From: Ferruginibacter paludis | Lineage (GTDB): Bacteria; Bacteroidota; Bacteroidia; Chitinophagales; Chitinophagaceae | Reading direction: 5' to 3' | DNA length: 64,000 bases | NCBI RefSeq assembly: GCF_030409685.1 | Contig: NZ_JAUFQJ010000015.1 | Span: 62,001 to 126,000, forward strand | Shown: positions 33,136-42,300 of the stretch, one piece after another | How positions within the stretch are numbered: position 1 is the first letter of the stretch | Layout: every line of letters starts with the position of its first letter | Made by a program: the position numbers and the translations under genes | The notes under the pieces: model-generated | Database searches by the model: none | The model's input: the letters and a program-made list of their open reading frames with translations, nothing else | What the model was told of the DNA's origin: nothing

Positions 33136-33897
33136 CTATTCAGCCTTATCTGAGGGCTTCTTTATTTTTTCGAACAATAAAAAATGCTGAATCGGTAAAA
33201 AATCACCTTTAAAACTCAGCTTAAAGCCATTTGCATTGAGTTCTTTATTCAGCTGGGCCACGGTAGTTTTATGCAATGCTTTGATAGGAATAGACGCATC
33301 TTCACCACGGTACTCGATCAGTAATAATTTGCCATCGCTTTTTAGTGCGTTATAAATGGAACGTAACATTTCTGCCGGGTATTTCAACTCATGATAGACA
33401 TCGGTCATTATCGCCAGGTCGGTACTGTTTGGCGGCAGGTTGGCAGAAAGAACTGTGCTCTTGATGATGTCTACCACACTGTCTTTTAATTGTTGTTTTT
33501 TGTTTTTGAGGAGGGCAATCATTTCATCCTGTATCTCCACAGCATATACTTTTCCTTGTGGTACTTTAGCCGCCAACCGAAAACTGTAATACCCCGTGCC
33601 AGCGCCGATATCAGCCACTACGCCGTTTACAGGCAATTGTATTTTTGCTATGGCGAGCGATGTATTTTCTTCTTTATCGCGATCATCTCTCTCCAGCCAG
33701 TCGCTGCCGGAGGCGCCCATTACATGTGCAATTTCACGCCCAAGATAAAATTTTCCAATACCATCCTCCGAAGCCTTGCCAATAGTATAATCCGGTTTTT
33801 TTGCTGTTGATTTTAATACAGCGTCATTCTGTTGCGGGTGGCAAGCTGAAAAGCAACAACTGAAATAAACAAAAAAAAGTACAAGTTTTAATTTCAT
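33136..33897 (-). CDS. Exported lipoprotein-type SAM-dependent methyltransferase (253 aa)
   Basis: Class I methyltransferase fold with an unexpected export signal. From ATG 33897 the protein starts MKLKLVLFFVYFSCCFSACH, a hydrophobic segment with a lipobox-like FSAC. Motif I is VVADIGAGTGYYSFRLA; YAVEIQDEMIALL is motif II-like and LAIMTDVYHELKYP motif IV-like. The preceding FYLGREIAHVMGASGSDWLE is a conserved lead-in I associate with secreted methyltransferase-like proteins of Bacteroidota and Planctomycetes. Since SAM is cytosolic, the role is unclear. The open frame begins 29 codons earlier, but that extension would bury the signal. A perfect TAATTTTG -7 box supports the later start. Confidence 0.75.
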   Translation of the reverse strand: MKLKLVLFFVYFSCCFSACHPQQNDAVLKSTAKKPDYTIGKASEDGIGKFYLGREIAHVMGASGSDWLERDDRDKEENTSLAIAKIQLPVNGVVADIGAGTGYYSFRLAAKVPQGKVYAVEIQDEMIALLKNKKQQLKDSVVDIIKSTVLSANLPPNSTDLAIMTDVYHELKYPAEMLRSIYNALKSDGKLLLIEYRGEDASIPIKALHKTTVAQLNKELNANGFKLSFKGDFLPIQHFLLFEKIKKPSDKAE

Positions 33898-33903
33898 GGT
33901 ATT

Positions 33904-33934
33904 CAAAATTATTCGTAATTGTTTGCTACAACAA
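33904..33934 (-). promoter_or_regulatory. Consensus Bacteroidota promoter at the methyltransferase gene
   Basis: On the - strand TTG (33934-33932), 20-nt spacer, then TAATTTTG (33911-33904), a full match to TAnnTTTG. The chosen ATG lies only 7 nt beyond the -7 box, which would give a leaderless or near-leaderless transcript. Confidence 0.6.
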
Positions 33935-34072
33935 GGAAACGACACGCAACAGTAAAATGTTTTATCAAAATAACCATCAAACAAACGTCCTGCAATCCGG
34001 CGCAGCCAGGCAACCGGGTTGTAGCAGGCTATTTATTTTCGCTGAAAGTAACTTCAAGTTACGCTTAATAAA

Positions 34073-34768
34073 CTATCGGATATCTGCTTCGGTTGGCATG
34101 GGTAAATCAATCAGCAGCTGGTTAAAGTAATTTGATTTTACGGCATGATAAAACCAAATCACATCTGATATGTTTTCATGGCCGTGAACATCTGCCAGTT
34201 TAAAAATCAACAGGTAAATAATGCCCGCAGCAGGCAGTATGTGTATTTTATGATTGATATAAGTCCATCGGTCGTGTGGCGGAATAATCAGGGTTGCCTG
34301 GTATTCCCGGAATAAGCCGTACGACATATCATGCAGTTCAATGGTACGGTAAATGCGGTCTCTTTTTTCCGGTATTTCATCAAGGCTGGGTGCCAGTATT
34401 TCCATGGCTGCCATCAGGCCGGCAAGACCATGACGTTTGTGGGCCGGTTTGCCCGTGAGCGGATGTGGCATCACCATTTTTTTATCTTCCACAGGTTTAC
34501 CAATATCATGCAATAAAGCAACTACTTTCAGCTCATTTTTTAATTCTTCCTTGTCTACATTTAACTGCTTTAAAAGATTGAATAAGTCTCCGTAAAAACC
34601 TGTTTCAGGTTGTTTGAAGATGGTTTCCACATTGTCATACACCTGCTGCAAATGATCTGTCAGCATAATACCACTGTTATTGCTGTAATGGTTGTCCACA
34701 GTTACAGCTGCCGTTTTCCACCAGTGAGATTGTTTAATGATTTGTTCTATTTGGGGCAGGTTAAACAT
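34073..34768 (-). CDS. HD-domain phosphohydrolase-like protein (231 aa)
   Basis: Cytosolic protein with an HD metal-dependent phosphohydrolase domain. The diagnostic motif is VVALLHDIGKPVEDKKMV, followed by HPLTGKPAHKRHGLAGLMAA and a later RTIELHDMSYGLF. These histidines and aspartates form the usual HD metal site. Proteins of this kind hydrolyse nucleotides or phosphate esters, and the substrate cannot be deduced here. I start at ATG 34768 (MFNLPQIEQIIKQ); the frame opens 15 codons earlier with a hydrophobic stretch that does not look native. Divergent from the carboxylase operon with 223 bp between. Confidence 0.8.
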   Translation of the reverse strand: MFNLPQIEQIIKQSHWWKTAAVTVDNHYSNNSGIMLTDHLQQVYDNVETIFKQPETGFYGDLFNLLKQLNVDKEELKNELKVVALLHDIGKPVEDKKMVMPHPLTGKPAHKRHGLAGLMAAMEILAPSLDEIPEKRDRIYRTIELHDMSYGLFREYQATLIIPPHDRWTYINHKIHILPAAGIIYLLIFKLADVHGHENISDVIWFYHAVKSNYFNQLLIDLPMPTEADIR

Positions 34769-34991
34769 AGCAGAATCTATAAAAAGTAAAAGTACATTTT
34801 TGATAAGTAACATTTCGTAAACGCATCTCTTTCTTAAAGTACTTGCAGCGATATTTTGAAAGCGGATGTTTTAGGTCACACTTAGTCAATTGATGCTGGT
34901 TATTTATTATTTCGTAATTTTCATTATAACAATTGCCAGGCAACTCAAAAATAGATTTTACCCAAAACGCCCAAGGCGAAAAACTTGCACT

Positions 34992-35483
34992 ATGCCCGAT
35001 AAAAAAAAACTATTTAAAGTTAAGGCGAACGGGTTTGAATTTTCCTTCACTGAAGCCGAAGCGGCAGCTGCCGATATAATACAAACCGCTCCGGGTGAAT
35101 ATAACCTGTTGCACGAAACGCAATCGCTGAATGTAAAAATGCTGCACACTGACATGGCTTCTAAAAATTTTACCGTAGAAGTTGACGGAGAAAGTTTTGA
35201 GGTGTCTGTTAAAGATGAGATGGACGAAGTACTTGAAAAAATGGGCTTTGGTTTAGCAACGAATAAGCAAATAAAGGAAATAAAAGCGCCTATGCCGGGC
35301 AAGGTGCTGGAGATTGCTGTAACCAATGGCCAATCTGTAAATGAAGGGGATAAAATGCTGATTCTGGAAGCTATGAAAATGGAGAATTGTATTGTAATCA
35401 GCACCGCCGCCATCATAAAAAAAATAGCCGTAACAGCCGGGCAAACGGTAGAAAAAGGCCAGGTTTTAATAGAGCTGGAATAA
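34992..35483 (+). CDS. Acyl-CoA carboxylase biotin carboxyl carrier subunit (164 aa)
   Basis: Carrier protein that shuttles carboxybiotin between the two enzymes encoded downstream. The C-terminal biotinyl domain (about residues 95-164) has the biotin site EAMKMEN with K129, preceded by IKAPMPGKVLEIAV and followed by AGQTVEKGQVLIELE. The N-terminal part (KANGFEFSFTEAEAAAADI) is the variable region seen in carriers of propionyl-/acetyl-CoA carboxylases of Bacteroidota. I start at ATG 34992 (MPDKKKLFKV). The open frame extends 34 codons upstream with a hydrophobic, unrelated sequence. First gene of a three-gene operon; 33 bp separate it from the next start. Confidence 0.92.
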   Translation: MPDKKKLFKVKANGFEFSFTEAEAAAADIIQTAPGEYNLLHETQSLNVKMLHTDMASKNFTVEVDGESFEVSVKDEMDEVLEKMGFGLATNKQIKEIKAPMPGKVLEIAVTNGQSVNEGDKMLILEAMKMENCIVISTAAIIKKIAVTAGQTVEKGQVLIELE

Positions 35484-35516
35484 ATTTTTGTGCAGACCTT
35501 TAAAATAACAAATGCA

Positions 35517-36989
35517 ATGCAAAAAATATTAGTAGCCAACCGCGGAGAAATTGCGTTGCGTATCCTTCGCACCATCCGTAAAATGGGCATCCGGTCGGTA
35601 GCCGTTTTTTCAGAACCAGACAGAAATGCACCTCATGTACTATACGCCGATGAAGCAGTATGCCTGGGACCAGCGCCATCCACCCAATCCTACTTAAATG
35701 GCAAGGCCATCATTGCTTTTGCCAAACAATTGAATGTGGATGGTATTCACCCGGGATATGGTTTTTTAAGCGAGAATGCTGCCTTTGCACAAATGGTGGA
35801 AGAAGCAGGCATCGTGTTTATTGGACCTTCGCCAGAAGCCATGCGTATAATGGGAAGTAAACTTGCAGCTAAGGCTTGTGTTAAAAAATACAACGTGCCC
35901 ATGGTGCCAGGTGTTGATACGGCTATTGAAGATGTAGCAATGGCAAAAAAAACAGCCGCAGCAATTGGCTACCCGGTTTTAATAAAAGCCTCTGCGGGCG
36001 GTGGTGGTAAAGGAATGCGGGTGGTAGAAAAAGAAGCAGATTTTGAAGAACAAATGCAGCGGGCTTCCAGCGAAGCAACCTCCTCTTTTGGAGACGGGGC
36101 TGTTTTTATTGAAAAATATGTTGCCTGTCCACGGCATATAGAAATACAGGTGCTGGCGGATAAAGCGGGCAATACCGTTCACTTATTTGAGCGGGAGTGC
36201 AGCATTCAGCGAAGGCATCAGAAAGTAGTGGAAGAATCACCCTCCTCCATTCTAACACCAGCATTGCGCAAAGCCATGGGAGCGGCAGCTGTGATGGTGG
36301 CAAAATCCTGTAATTATTTCAGCACCGGCACAGTTGAGTTTTTGATGGATGAGCAACTCAATTTTTATTTTCTTGAAATGAATACCCGGTTGCAGGTGGA
36401 ACATCCCGTAACCGAAATGATCACCGGGATTGACCTTGTGGAAGAACAGATAAAAATTGCCCGGGGAGAATTATTAGGATTTTCACAAGAAGACATCACT
36501 ATTAACGGACATGCGCTGGAACTACGGGTTTATGCGGAAGATCCTTTCAATAATTTTTTGCCATCGATTGGAACGCTCACTACCTATTCGCCACCATCAG
36601 GCGACGGGATAAGAGTAGATGATGGATATAAAGAAGGAATGAGCATCCCTATTTATTATGATCCCATGATTGCAAAACTGGTAACGCACGGAAAAAACAG
36701 GATAGAAGCCATTCAAAAAATGAAGGAGGCTATAGCTGCATATAAAATTGAAGGTGTGTCCACCACATTACCTTTCGGCAGTTTTGTTATGCAGCACGAC
36801 GCTTTTGTTTCAGGAAAATTCGATACTCATTTTGTAAAAACTTTTTACAGCCCTGAAAAGATAAAAGCGCAGCAGCAGGCAAAGGCGCGTGCCGCAGCGA
36901 TTGTCGCATTGCATTATTGGATAGAAGAACAAAAAATTACAAGAGCGGTGGAAAATAAATCTACCAGCTGGAAAAGAAGGCTGGCCTGA
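35517..36989 (+). CDS. Biotin carboxylase subunit of acyl-CoA carboxylase (490 aa)
   Basis: ATP-grasp enzyme that carboxylates biotin on the carrier protein using bicarbonate and ATP. The N-terminus MQKILVANRGEIALRILRTI is the classic biotin carboxylase start. Glycine-rich ATP loop ASAGGGGKGMRVV is near residue 161. Further family blocks are VDGIHPGYGFLSENAAFAQ, RHIEIQVLADKAGN, FERECSIQRRHQKVVEE and FYFLEMNTRLQVEHPVTEMI. The C-terminal tail is slightly longer than in E. coli AccC. I use ATG 35517; GTG 35490 in frame would add nine residues before the conserved start. Operon position between the carrier and the carboxyltransferase genes. Confidence 0.95.
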   Translation: MQKILVANRGEIALRILRTIRKMGIRSVAVFSEPDRNAPHVLYADEAVCLGPAPSTQSYLNGKAIIAFAKQLNVDGIHPGYGFLSENAAFAQMVEEAGIVFIGPSPEAMRIMGSKLAAKACVKKYNVPMVPGVDTAIEDVAMAKKTAAAIGYPVLIKASAGGGGKGMRVVEKEADFEEQMQRASSEATSSFGDGAVFIEKYVACPRHIEIQVLADKAGNTVHLFERECSIQRRHQKVVEESPSSILTPALRKAMGAAAVMVAKSCNYFSTGTVEFLMDEQLNFYFLEMNTRLQVEHPVTEMITGIDLVEEQIKIARGELLGFSQEDITINGHALELRVYAEDPFNNFLPSIGTLTTYSPPSGDGIRVDDGYKEGMSIPIYYDPMIAKLVTHGKNRIEAIQKMKEAIAAYKIEGVSTTLPFGSFVMQHDAFVSGKFDTHFVKTFYSPEKIKAQQQAKARAAAIVALHYWIEEQKITRAVENKSTSWKRRLA

Positions 36990-37027
36990 ACCAAACACCG
37001 GTACAATTATTTTTTAAATTTTTTTTG

Positions 37028-38569
37028 ATGAAACCAAAAACGGAACTGTTACAAAAAAAGATAGGGGAAGGCAAAGCGGGCGGCGGTGCTGAAAGGAATG
37101 CGATTCAGCATAAAAAAGGAAAATTGACGGCGAGAGAACGGATTAATTTATTGATGGACTCGGGATCATTTGAGGAGATTGGTGCGCTGGTCTTGCACCG
37201 CACAAAAGATTTCGGTATGGAAGATCAGCAGTATTACGGCGACGGCGTAATCACCGGCTATGGAACTGTCAATGGCCGGTTGCTGTATGTTTTTGCGCAG
37301 GACTTTACCGTTTTTGGCGGCGCTTTATCTGAAACACATGCGGAAAAAATTTGCCGCATTATGGATCTTGCCATGAAGACGGGAGCGCCCATGGTTGGAT
37401 TGAACGATTCAGGCGGCGCAAGGATTCAGGAAGGGGTACGTTCACTCGGAGGCTATGCCGATATTTTTTACAGGAATGTGATGGCTTCCGGCGTTATCCC
37501 GCAGTTATCGGCCATAATGGGCCCCTGCGCCGGTGGTGCTGTATATTCGCCTGCCATTACAGATTTTACACTGATGGTGGAAAACAGCAGTTACATGTTT
37601 GTTACCGGCCCCAATGTTGTAAAAACCGTTACTAATGAAGCGGTAAGTTCAGAAGAGCTGGGTGGAGCTTCTACGCATTCAACCAAATCGGGCGTAACAC
37701 ATTTAACCGCTGCCAACGACATGGAATGTATTGCGCAGATGAAAAAATTACTGAGCTACATGCCGCAAAACTGCGAAGATGTTGTGCCAAAGTACGCCTA
37801 TACACCGCAGGATGAAACCCGCGAGTGCCTGGAAGAAATTATTCCTGAAAGTACCCATCAGCCTTATGATATCCGCCAAGTGATTGATGGCATTTGTGAT
37901 GCCCAAAGTTTTTTTGAAATTCATACCAACTATGCCCAGAATATTGTTGTTGGTTTTGCAAGGCTGGCTGGCAGAAGTATTGGCATTGTTGCCAATCAGC
38001 CGATGTGCCTTGCAGGTGTGCTGGATATTGACAGCTCAAAAAAAGGCGCCCGCTTTACCCGGTTTTGCGATTGTTTTAATATTCCTTTGCTGGTATTGGT
38101 AGATGTGCCGGGCTTTTTGCCGGGAACCGACCAGGAGTGGAACGGCATAATTACCAATGGCGCTAAACTATTATTCGCTTTCAGTGAAGCCACCGTACCA
38201 AGAGTAACCTTAATTACACGTAAGGCTTATGGTGGAGCCTATGACGTGATGAATTCAAAACACATTGGTGCTGATATGAATTTTGCCTGGCCTACTGCGG
38301 AGATAGCCGTAATGGGGGCAAAAGGCGCCAGCGAAATTATATTTAAAAAGGAAATTGCAGAAGCTGCAGATCCGGCAAAAAAGTTATTGGAAAAGGAGGC
38401 TGAATATGCAGAAAAATTTGCAACGCCCTACCTTGCCGCTGAACGAGGTTTTATTGATGAGGTGATTGAACCAAAGGATACCCGTAAAAAATTAATCAAG
38501 GCATATGCCATGCTGGAAAATAAAGTGGCGAAGAGGCCGAGAAAAAAACATGGCAATATTCCTTTGTAA
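37028..38569 (+). CDS. Acyl-CoA carboxylase carboxyltransferase subunit, PccB-like (513 aa)
   Basis: Transfers carboxyl from biotin to an acyl-CoA, most likely propionyl-CoA, giving methylmalonyl-CoA; acetyl-CoA cannot be excluded. Blocks typical of the single-chain carboxyltransferase family: KLTARERINLLMDSGSFEEI, VFAQDFTVFGGALSETHAEK, GAPMVGLNDSGGARIQEGV, MGPCAGGAVYSPAITDF, FVTGPNVVKTVTNE, LVDVPGFLPGTDQEWNGII, RKAYGGAYDVMNSKH and AVMGAKGASEIIF. Length near 510 is standard. ATG 37028 is preceded by an in-frame TTG at 37025. Last gene of the operon, 38 bp after the biotin carboxylase stop; a converging gene ends 20 bp beyond. Confidence 0.95.
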   Translation: MKPKTELLQKKIGEGKAGGGAERNAIQHKKGKLTARERINLLMDSGSFEEIGALVLHRTKDFGMEDQQYYGDGVITGYGTVNGRLLYVFAQDFTVFGGALSETHAEKICRIMDLAMKTGAPMVGLNDSGGARIQEGVRSLGGYADIFYRNVMASGVIPQLSAIMGPCAGGAVYSPAITDFTLMVENSSYMFVTGPNVVKTVTNEAVSSEELGGASTHSTKSGVTHLTAANDMECIAQMKKLLSYMPQNCEDVVPKYAYTPQDETRECLEEIIPESTHQPYDIRQVIDGICDAQSFFEIHTNYAQNIVVGFARLAGRSIGIVANQPMCLAGVLDIDSSKKGARFTRFCDCFNIPLLVLVDVPGFLPGTDQEWNGIITNGAKLLFAFSEATVPRVTLITRKAYGGAYDVMNSKHIGADMNFAWPTAEIAVMGAKGASEIIFKKEIAEAADPAKKLLEKEAEYAEKFATPYLAAERGFIDEVIEPKDTRKKLIKAYAMLENKVAKRPRKKHGNIPL

Positions 38570-38589
38570 AAAACGGCGCCATTGCTCTT

Positions 38590-39648
38590 TTATTCAATAA
38601 CCTCTCTGGTTACACCCGGGATTTCCATTACCAGGTTTTCGCCATAGGCGCTGGCGGGGGTTTGATAGCCGGGAGAAAAATTACCATTTAATATTTTTTG
38701 TACAATTATTAAAGCGCTGTGCGTAGTTAAGGTATATCCTTCCGGAGCACTCAAACGCACCATGGCCGTTTTTCCATCTTCATTTATCACCTGCCCCCAA
38801 ACCAGGCTGCGGGCATTTGTTCGCTGCTCGTCAGACGGACCAGCCGGCTGCCGGTTAATTTTATTTTTAATGATTTTACGGATGCTGCTTCTGCGCAGTA
38901 CCCAGTTAAACAGCCATTGCAATTTTAATAAAGTAAAAGTTTTTTTAGCAACCCCGGTATAAGTTTCAATATTGGGAATGCCTGTGGTAAACCATGCAGT
39001 GGATACGTCGCCCCATGGAATGCTCATTACAAACAATTGCTTAGGGCCAAAGTCAACCCACATGCCTTTTTTACCCAGCGGAACTTTTACTATTTTTCCT
39101 TCTTTTCTTTCAGCTCCGCCCTCGCCTAATTTTTCCGTCATTGTAGTGGCTGTTCCGTGGGATAATGAACCGCCTGTAGTGGCAAAAGCCAGCTGAAGCC
39201 GCACGGCATTAGGTAATAAATTTTTTAACTGCAGCGCAATACAGTCGGTAGGCACCACATCAAAACCGGCACCTGGCAACAGCATCACACCTGCTTTTTT
39301 GGCTGAGGCATCATATTGCTTTATCATCTCAAAAACCTCAATGCTGCCATTGATATCCAGGTAATGTGTGCCCGTAAGCAGGCAAGCCAGTACCATTGGT
39401 TTTGCTGTATACTCAAAAGGTCCGGCAGCATGTATTACGGCTTTCACTTCTTTAAGGGCGGCCAGCAAAGCACCTCCGTCATTCATGTCAAAGATTCTAT
39501 AAGGCAATCCTAATTTAGCAGCCAATGGAGCAATCTGTTCCTTCCGTCTGCCTGCTAGTATGGGCAGCAACTTGTATTGCATGGCATGCCTTGCAATTAA
39601 CTCACCCGTATATCCATTTGCACCATATAAAAGAAACTCGTGTTGCAT
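38590..39648 (-). CDS. Saccharopine dehydrogenase-like / trans-acting enoyl reductase family protein (352 aa)
   Basis: NAD(P)-binding oxidoreductase-like protein, function unproven. The N-terminus MQHEFLLYGANGYTGELIAR carries the GANGYTG dinucleotide-binding turn, followed by LPILAGRRKEQIAPLAAKLG and KAVIHAAGPFEYTAKPMVLAC, then THYLDINGSIEVF and VMLLPGAGFDVVPTDCIALQ. These match the saccharopine-dehydrogenase NADP-binding family and the mycobacterial trans-acting enoyl reductase relatives. There is no lysine-biosynthesis gene nearby, so a role in lysine metabolism is unlikely. I start at ATG 39648; seven codons upstream are also open. The gene converges with the carboxylase operon. Confidence 0.85.
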   Translation of the reverse strand: MQHEFLLYGANGYTGELIARHAMQYKLLPILAGRRKEQIAPLAAKLGLPYRIFDMNDGGALLAALKEVKAVIHAAGPFEYTAKPMVLACLLTGTHYLDINGSIEVFEMIKQYDASAKKAGVMLLPGAGFDVVPTDCIALQLKNLLPNAVRLQLAFATTGGSLSHGTATTMTEKLGEGGAERKEGKIVKVPLGKKGMWVDFGPKQLFVMSIPWGDVSTAWFTTGIPNIETYTGVAKKTFTLLKLQWLFNWVLRRSSIRKIIKNKINRQPAGPSDEQRTNARSLVWGQVINEDGKTAMVRLSAPEGYTLTTHSALIIVQKILNGNFSPGYQTPASAYGENLVMEIPGVTREVIE

Positions 39649-39856
39649 GATTAAAAATACGATAAACAAGAATACTATTTAATTTAAGCAACAGTTATTC
39701 CGGCAACTAAACCGAAATCCTGGCAAGCCATCACTTTTACAGCGTGCCTGTACAAACGTGTTTTTAAACCGTCATCCTTTTAGGAACCTGACACTATCCG
39801 TTTTTGCAATGTGTAGTCAATAAAAAATGCTAATTTACCCATCTTAAAAACTAATT

Positions 39857-41119
39857 GTGAAGTATTTAAAGGTTTTATATGTACAGGTAATCATTGGCAT
39901 TTTGGCGGGGGTATTGGTTGGGTTTTTGTTCCCTGGTTTTGCAACTACAGCACAGCTGATCAGTGAAACATTCATTAACATGATCCGCATGGTGATTGCC
40001 CCGGTGATATTTTTTACGATCGTAAGCGGTATTGCGGGTGCCGGCGAATTAAAAAAAGCAGGCCGCATAGGCGGCAAAGCTATTTTGTATTTTGAGATAG
40101 TAACAACCCTGGCACTTATAATTGGGTTAATAGTTGCCAACCTTGTAAAACCCGGTGCAGGTATAGTGTACAGCAATATGCAGGCAGATAAAGTGGCGCA
40201 ATATGCAACGCAGGCAAAGGCAATGAACTGGGGAGAATTTTTTTCGCATATTGTTCCAACCAATATTGTGGAATCATTTGCCAAAGGCGATATTTTACAG
40301 GTCCTTTTTTTTAGTGTGCTGTTTGCTATAGGACTGAAATGGATTGGTAACAGGGGAATCCAATTGTTGAATAGTTTTGAAACCATCAATAAAGTGTTGT
40401 TTAATATCTTAAAGATCGTGATGCGGCTTAGTCCCATCGGGGCCTTTGGCGGTATGGCTTTTACAATCGGCAAATTTGGCTTTACAAGCCTTGCTTTGCT
40501 GGGCAAACTAATGCTTACTTTTTATATTACGGGCTTGCTGTTTATTTTTGTGGTGCTGAATTTAATAGCCCGTTATTATAAATTTAGTTTGTGGAAATTG
40601 CTGGTTTACATCAAAGAAGAAATTCTGATAGTATTGGGTAGCAGCAGCAGCGAAGTAGCCTTGCCGTCAGTTATAAAAAAGCTGGAAGATGCAGGATGTG
40701 ATAAGGAAGTAGTAGGGTTAATTATCCCGACCGGTTATAGTTTTAACCTGGATGGAACTACCATTTATTTAAGTATGAGTGTAATATTTCTGGCCCAGGT
40801 ATTTCATGTGGATTTGTCGCTTGGGCAACAGTTAACTATTATCGGCATATTACTGTTAACCAGTAAAGGTGCTGCAGGCGTTACAGGCAGCGGTTTTATT
40901 GTATTGGCATCTACATTAACTGCATTAAAAGTAATACCGCTGGAAGGGCTGGGTTTACTAATCGGGGTAGATCGTTTTATGAGTGAGGGAAGGGCGCTGA
41001 TCAATTTTATTGGCAATACAGTTGCCACCGTTGTGATAGCAAAAAGTGAAAAAGCCATTAATGAAAACGTCTACAAGCATGTAGTTACGCTGGGCAGGAA
41101 TGCTTCAAAAGAAGGCTAG
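39857..41119 (+). CDS. Dicarboxylate/amino acid:cation symporter, DAACS family (420 aa)
   Basis: Inner-membrane Na+- or H+-coupled importer of C4-dicarboxylates or acidic/neutral amino acids, homologous to GltP, DctA and GltPh. Signatures: ETFINMIRMVIAPVIFFTIVSGIAGAGE in the first third, the serine-rich re-entrant loop VLGSSSSEVALPSVIKKLE near residue 261, TGYSFNLDGTTIYLSMSVIF near 295, and SKGAAGVTGSGFIVLASTL followed by the Asp-containing GVDRFMSEGRALINFIGN. The arginine of the MSEGRALINFIGN segment aligns with the substrate-selecting position in acidic substrate carriers. The start codon is GTG. The converging kinase gene ends four bases after the stop. Confidence 0.94.
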   Translation: MKYLKVLYVQVIIGILAGVLVGFLFPGFATTAQLISETFINMIRMVIAPVIFFTIVSGIAGAGELKKAGRIGGKAILYFEIVTTLALIIGLIVANLVKPGAGIVYSNMQADKVAQYATQAKAMNWGEFFSHIVPTNIVESFAKGDILQVLFFSVLFAIGLKWIGNRGIQLLNSFETINKVLFNILKIVMRLSPIGAFGGMAFTIGKFGFTSLALLGKLMLTFYITGLLFIFVVLNLIARYYKFSLWKLLVYIKEEILIVLGSSSSEVALPSVIKKLEDAGCDKEVVGLIIPTGYSFNLDGTTIYLSMSVIFLAQVFHVDLSLGQQLTIIGILLLTSKGAAGVTGSGFIVLASTLTALKVIPLEGLGLLIGVDRFMSEGRALINFIGNTVATVVIAKSEKAINENVYKHVVTLGRNASKEG

Positions 41120-41123
41120 CCGC

Positions 41124-42212
41124 CTATGCAGCCGTACTTTTATCTTCAACATTTTTTTGTATAAAAGAATGTACCTGCTGTTGCAGTTTCACTTCTTTTT
41201 CCATTAATTTTTTCAGCAGGGTTATTTGATTGTTTGTCCTGTACAGGTTGTGATTCGGGTAACTGGCGCCGTAATAAATATTATTCATTAAATGATCTGC
41301 AAGAAAACGGATGGCCTGCATATAGATCATAAACTTACCGGCGTAAACAAAATGGTCAACTTCTTCTTTACTTAACTCGTATTGCATCTCACCCAGGTAA
41401 CCCTCTACAATGGCAGCAAAATAATCTTCTCTTATTTCAATTTTTGAAAAGTCTTTTTCTTCTTCGCTCACCGGGCTCACATAGGTTCTGATCATATCCC
41501 CCACGTCGCTGATGAAATAGCCGGGCATGATAGTATCCAGGTCAATTACACATAAACCATTGTTGTTTTCATCCAGCAAAATATTGCTGATTTTGGTATC
41601 GTGATGTGTTACCCTTTTTTTGAAAGCAGGGCTCTTTTTGATGGATTCAAATATTTCAGTAAGGTGATAATTGGCTTTAATAAAGTCAATTGATTCCTTT
41701 GACTGTTCGATCAATTCCGGTGTAGTACCAGCCAGCGCGTTTTCAAACTGGTGATACCTGAAAGATAAATTGTGAAAATCGGGTAATGTTTCCTGCAGTT
41801 GGGTACAATCAAAACCAGCGAGCAATTTTGTAAACTTTCCAAATTGTTTGGCTGCTTCATAAGCCTCTGCCGTACTGTTTACTACATCGACGGTATGCGA
41901 TCCGGCAACAAACGGAAACATTCGGAAATAACCCAGTTCCGCATCATGCACCAGTTCTTCATTATTAACAGTTTTAACAGGTGTTGTAAATATATAACCG
42001 GGCGCATGCTTATTTAAATAAGTTGCCAGCAATTGTATGTTGCCTGCTATTGCGTGGGGGTTTTTAAAAACCTGATGATTGATACGTTGAAGTATAAAAA
42101 CTTTTCCGCCGGCGGCGACTCTCCAGGTGCTGTTGATAAGGCCATTGCCGAATAATTGTACGCTACAATCTTTTATATTGATACCGTATGCTGGTAACAC
42201 TTTTTGCCACAT
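41124..42212 (-). CDS. APH-fold sugar kinase, N-acetylhexosamine kinase-like (362 aa)
   Basis: Cytosolic kinase of the aminoglycoside phosphotransferase fold. GNGLINSTWRVAAGGKVFIL is the nucleotide loop, HHDTKISNILLDENN the catalytic loop with D205, and CVIDLDTIMPGYFISDVGDM the metal-binding DFD-like motif. Bacteroidota proteins with INSTW... and FILQRIN resemble NahK-type N-acetylhexosamine 1-kinases and have often been mislabelled mucin desulfatase. It sits next to a LacI regulator and the NagB-PIG-L gene, so amino-sugar phosphorylation is the best guess. I use ATG 42212 (MWQKVLPAYGI); the longer frame to 42296 would run across the operator box. It is 88 bp downstream of the LacI gene on the same strand. 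Confidence 0.82.
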   Translation of the reverse strand: MWQKVLPAYGINIKDCSVQLFGNGLINSTWRVAAGGKVFILQRINHQVFKNPHAIAGNIQLLATYLNKHAPGYIFTTPVKTVNNEELVHDAELGYFRMFPFVAGSHTVDVVNSTAEAYEAAKQFGKFTKLLAGFDCTQLQETLPDFHNLSFRYHQFENALAGTTPELIEQSKESIDFIKANYHLTEIFESIKKSPAFKKRVTHHDTKISNILLDENNNGLCVIDLDTIMPGYFISDVGDMIRTYVSPVSEEEKDFSKIEIREDYFAAIVEGYLGEMQYELSKEEVDHFVYAGKFMIYMQAIRFLADHLMNNIYYGASYPNHNLYRTNNQITLLKKLMEKEVKLQQQVHSFIQKNVEDKSTAA

Positions 42213-42259
42213 ATTATTAAGATAGAAAACAAACCTAAACAAAAGCCTGCGAGTAGCGA

Positions 42260-42274
42260 TGTGCAAACGATTGC
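42260..42274. promoter_or_regulatory. LacI-type operator upstream of the sugar kinase
   Basis: TGTGCAAACGATTGC contains GCAAACGATTGC, a palindrome around a central CG as expected for LacI-family operators. The first 14 bases are identical to the box at 43387-43400. It lies 48-62 bp upstream of the kinase ATG. Confidence 0.65.
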
Positions 42275-42300
42275 GCCGGTTTGCGGGTAAAAACAATATT

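Noticed and set aside
38590..39648. Lysine-pathway saccharopine dehydrogenase
   Set aside because: Only the NADP-binding fold matches; the sequence resembles the enoyl-reductase-like branch and there are no lysine genes nearby.
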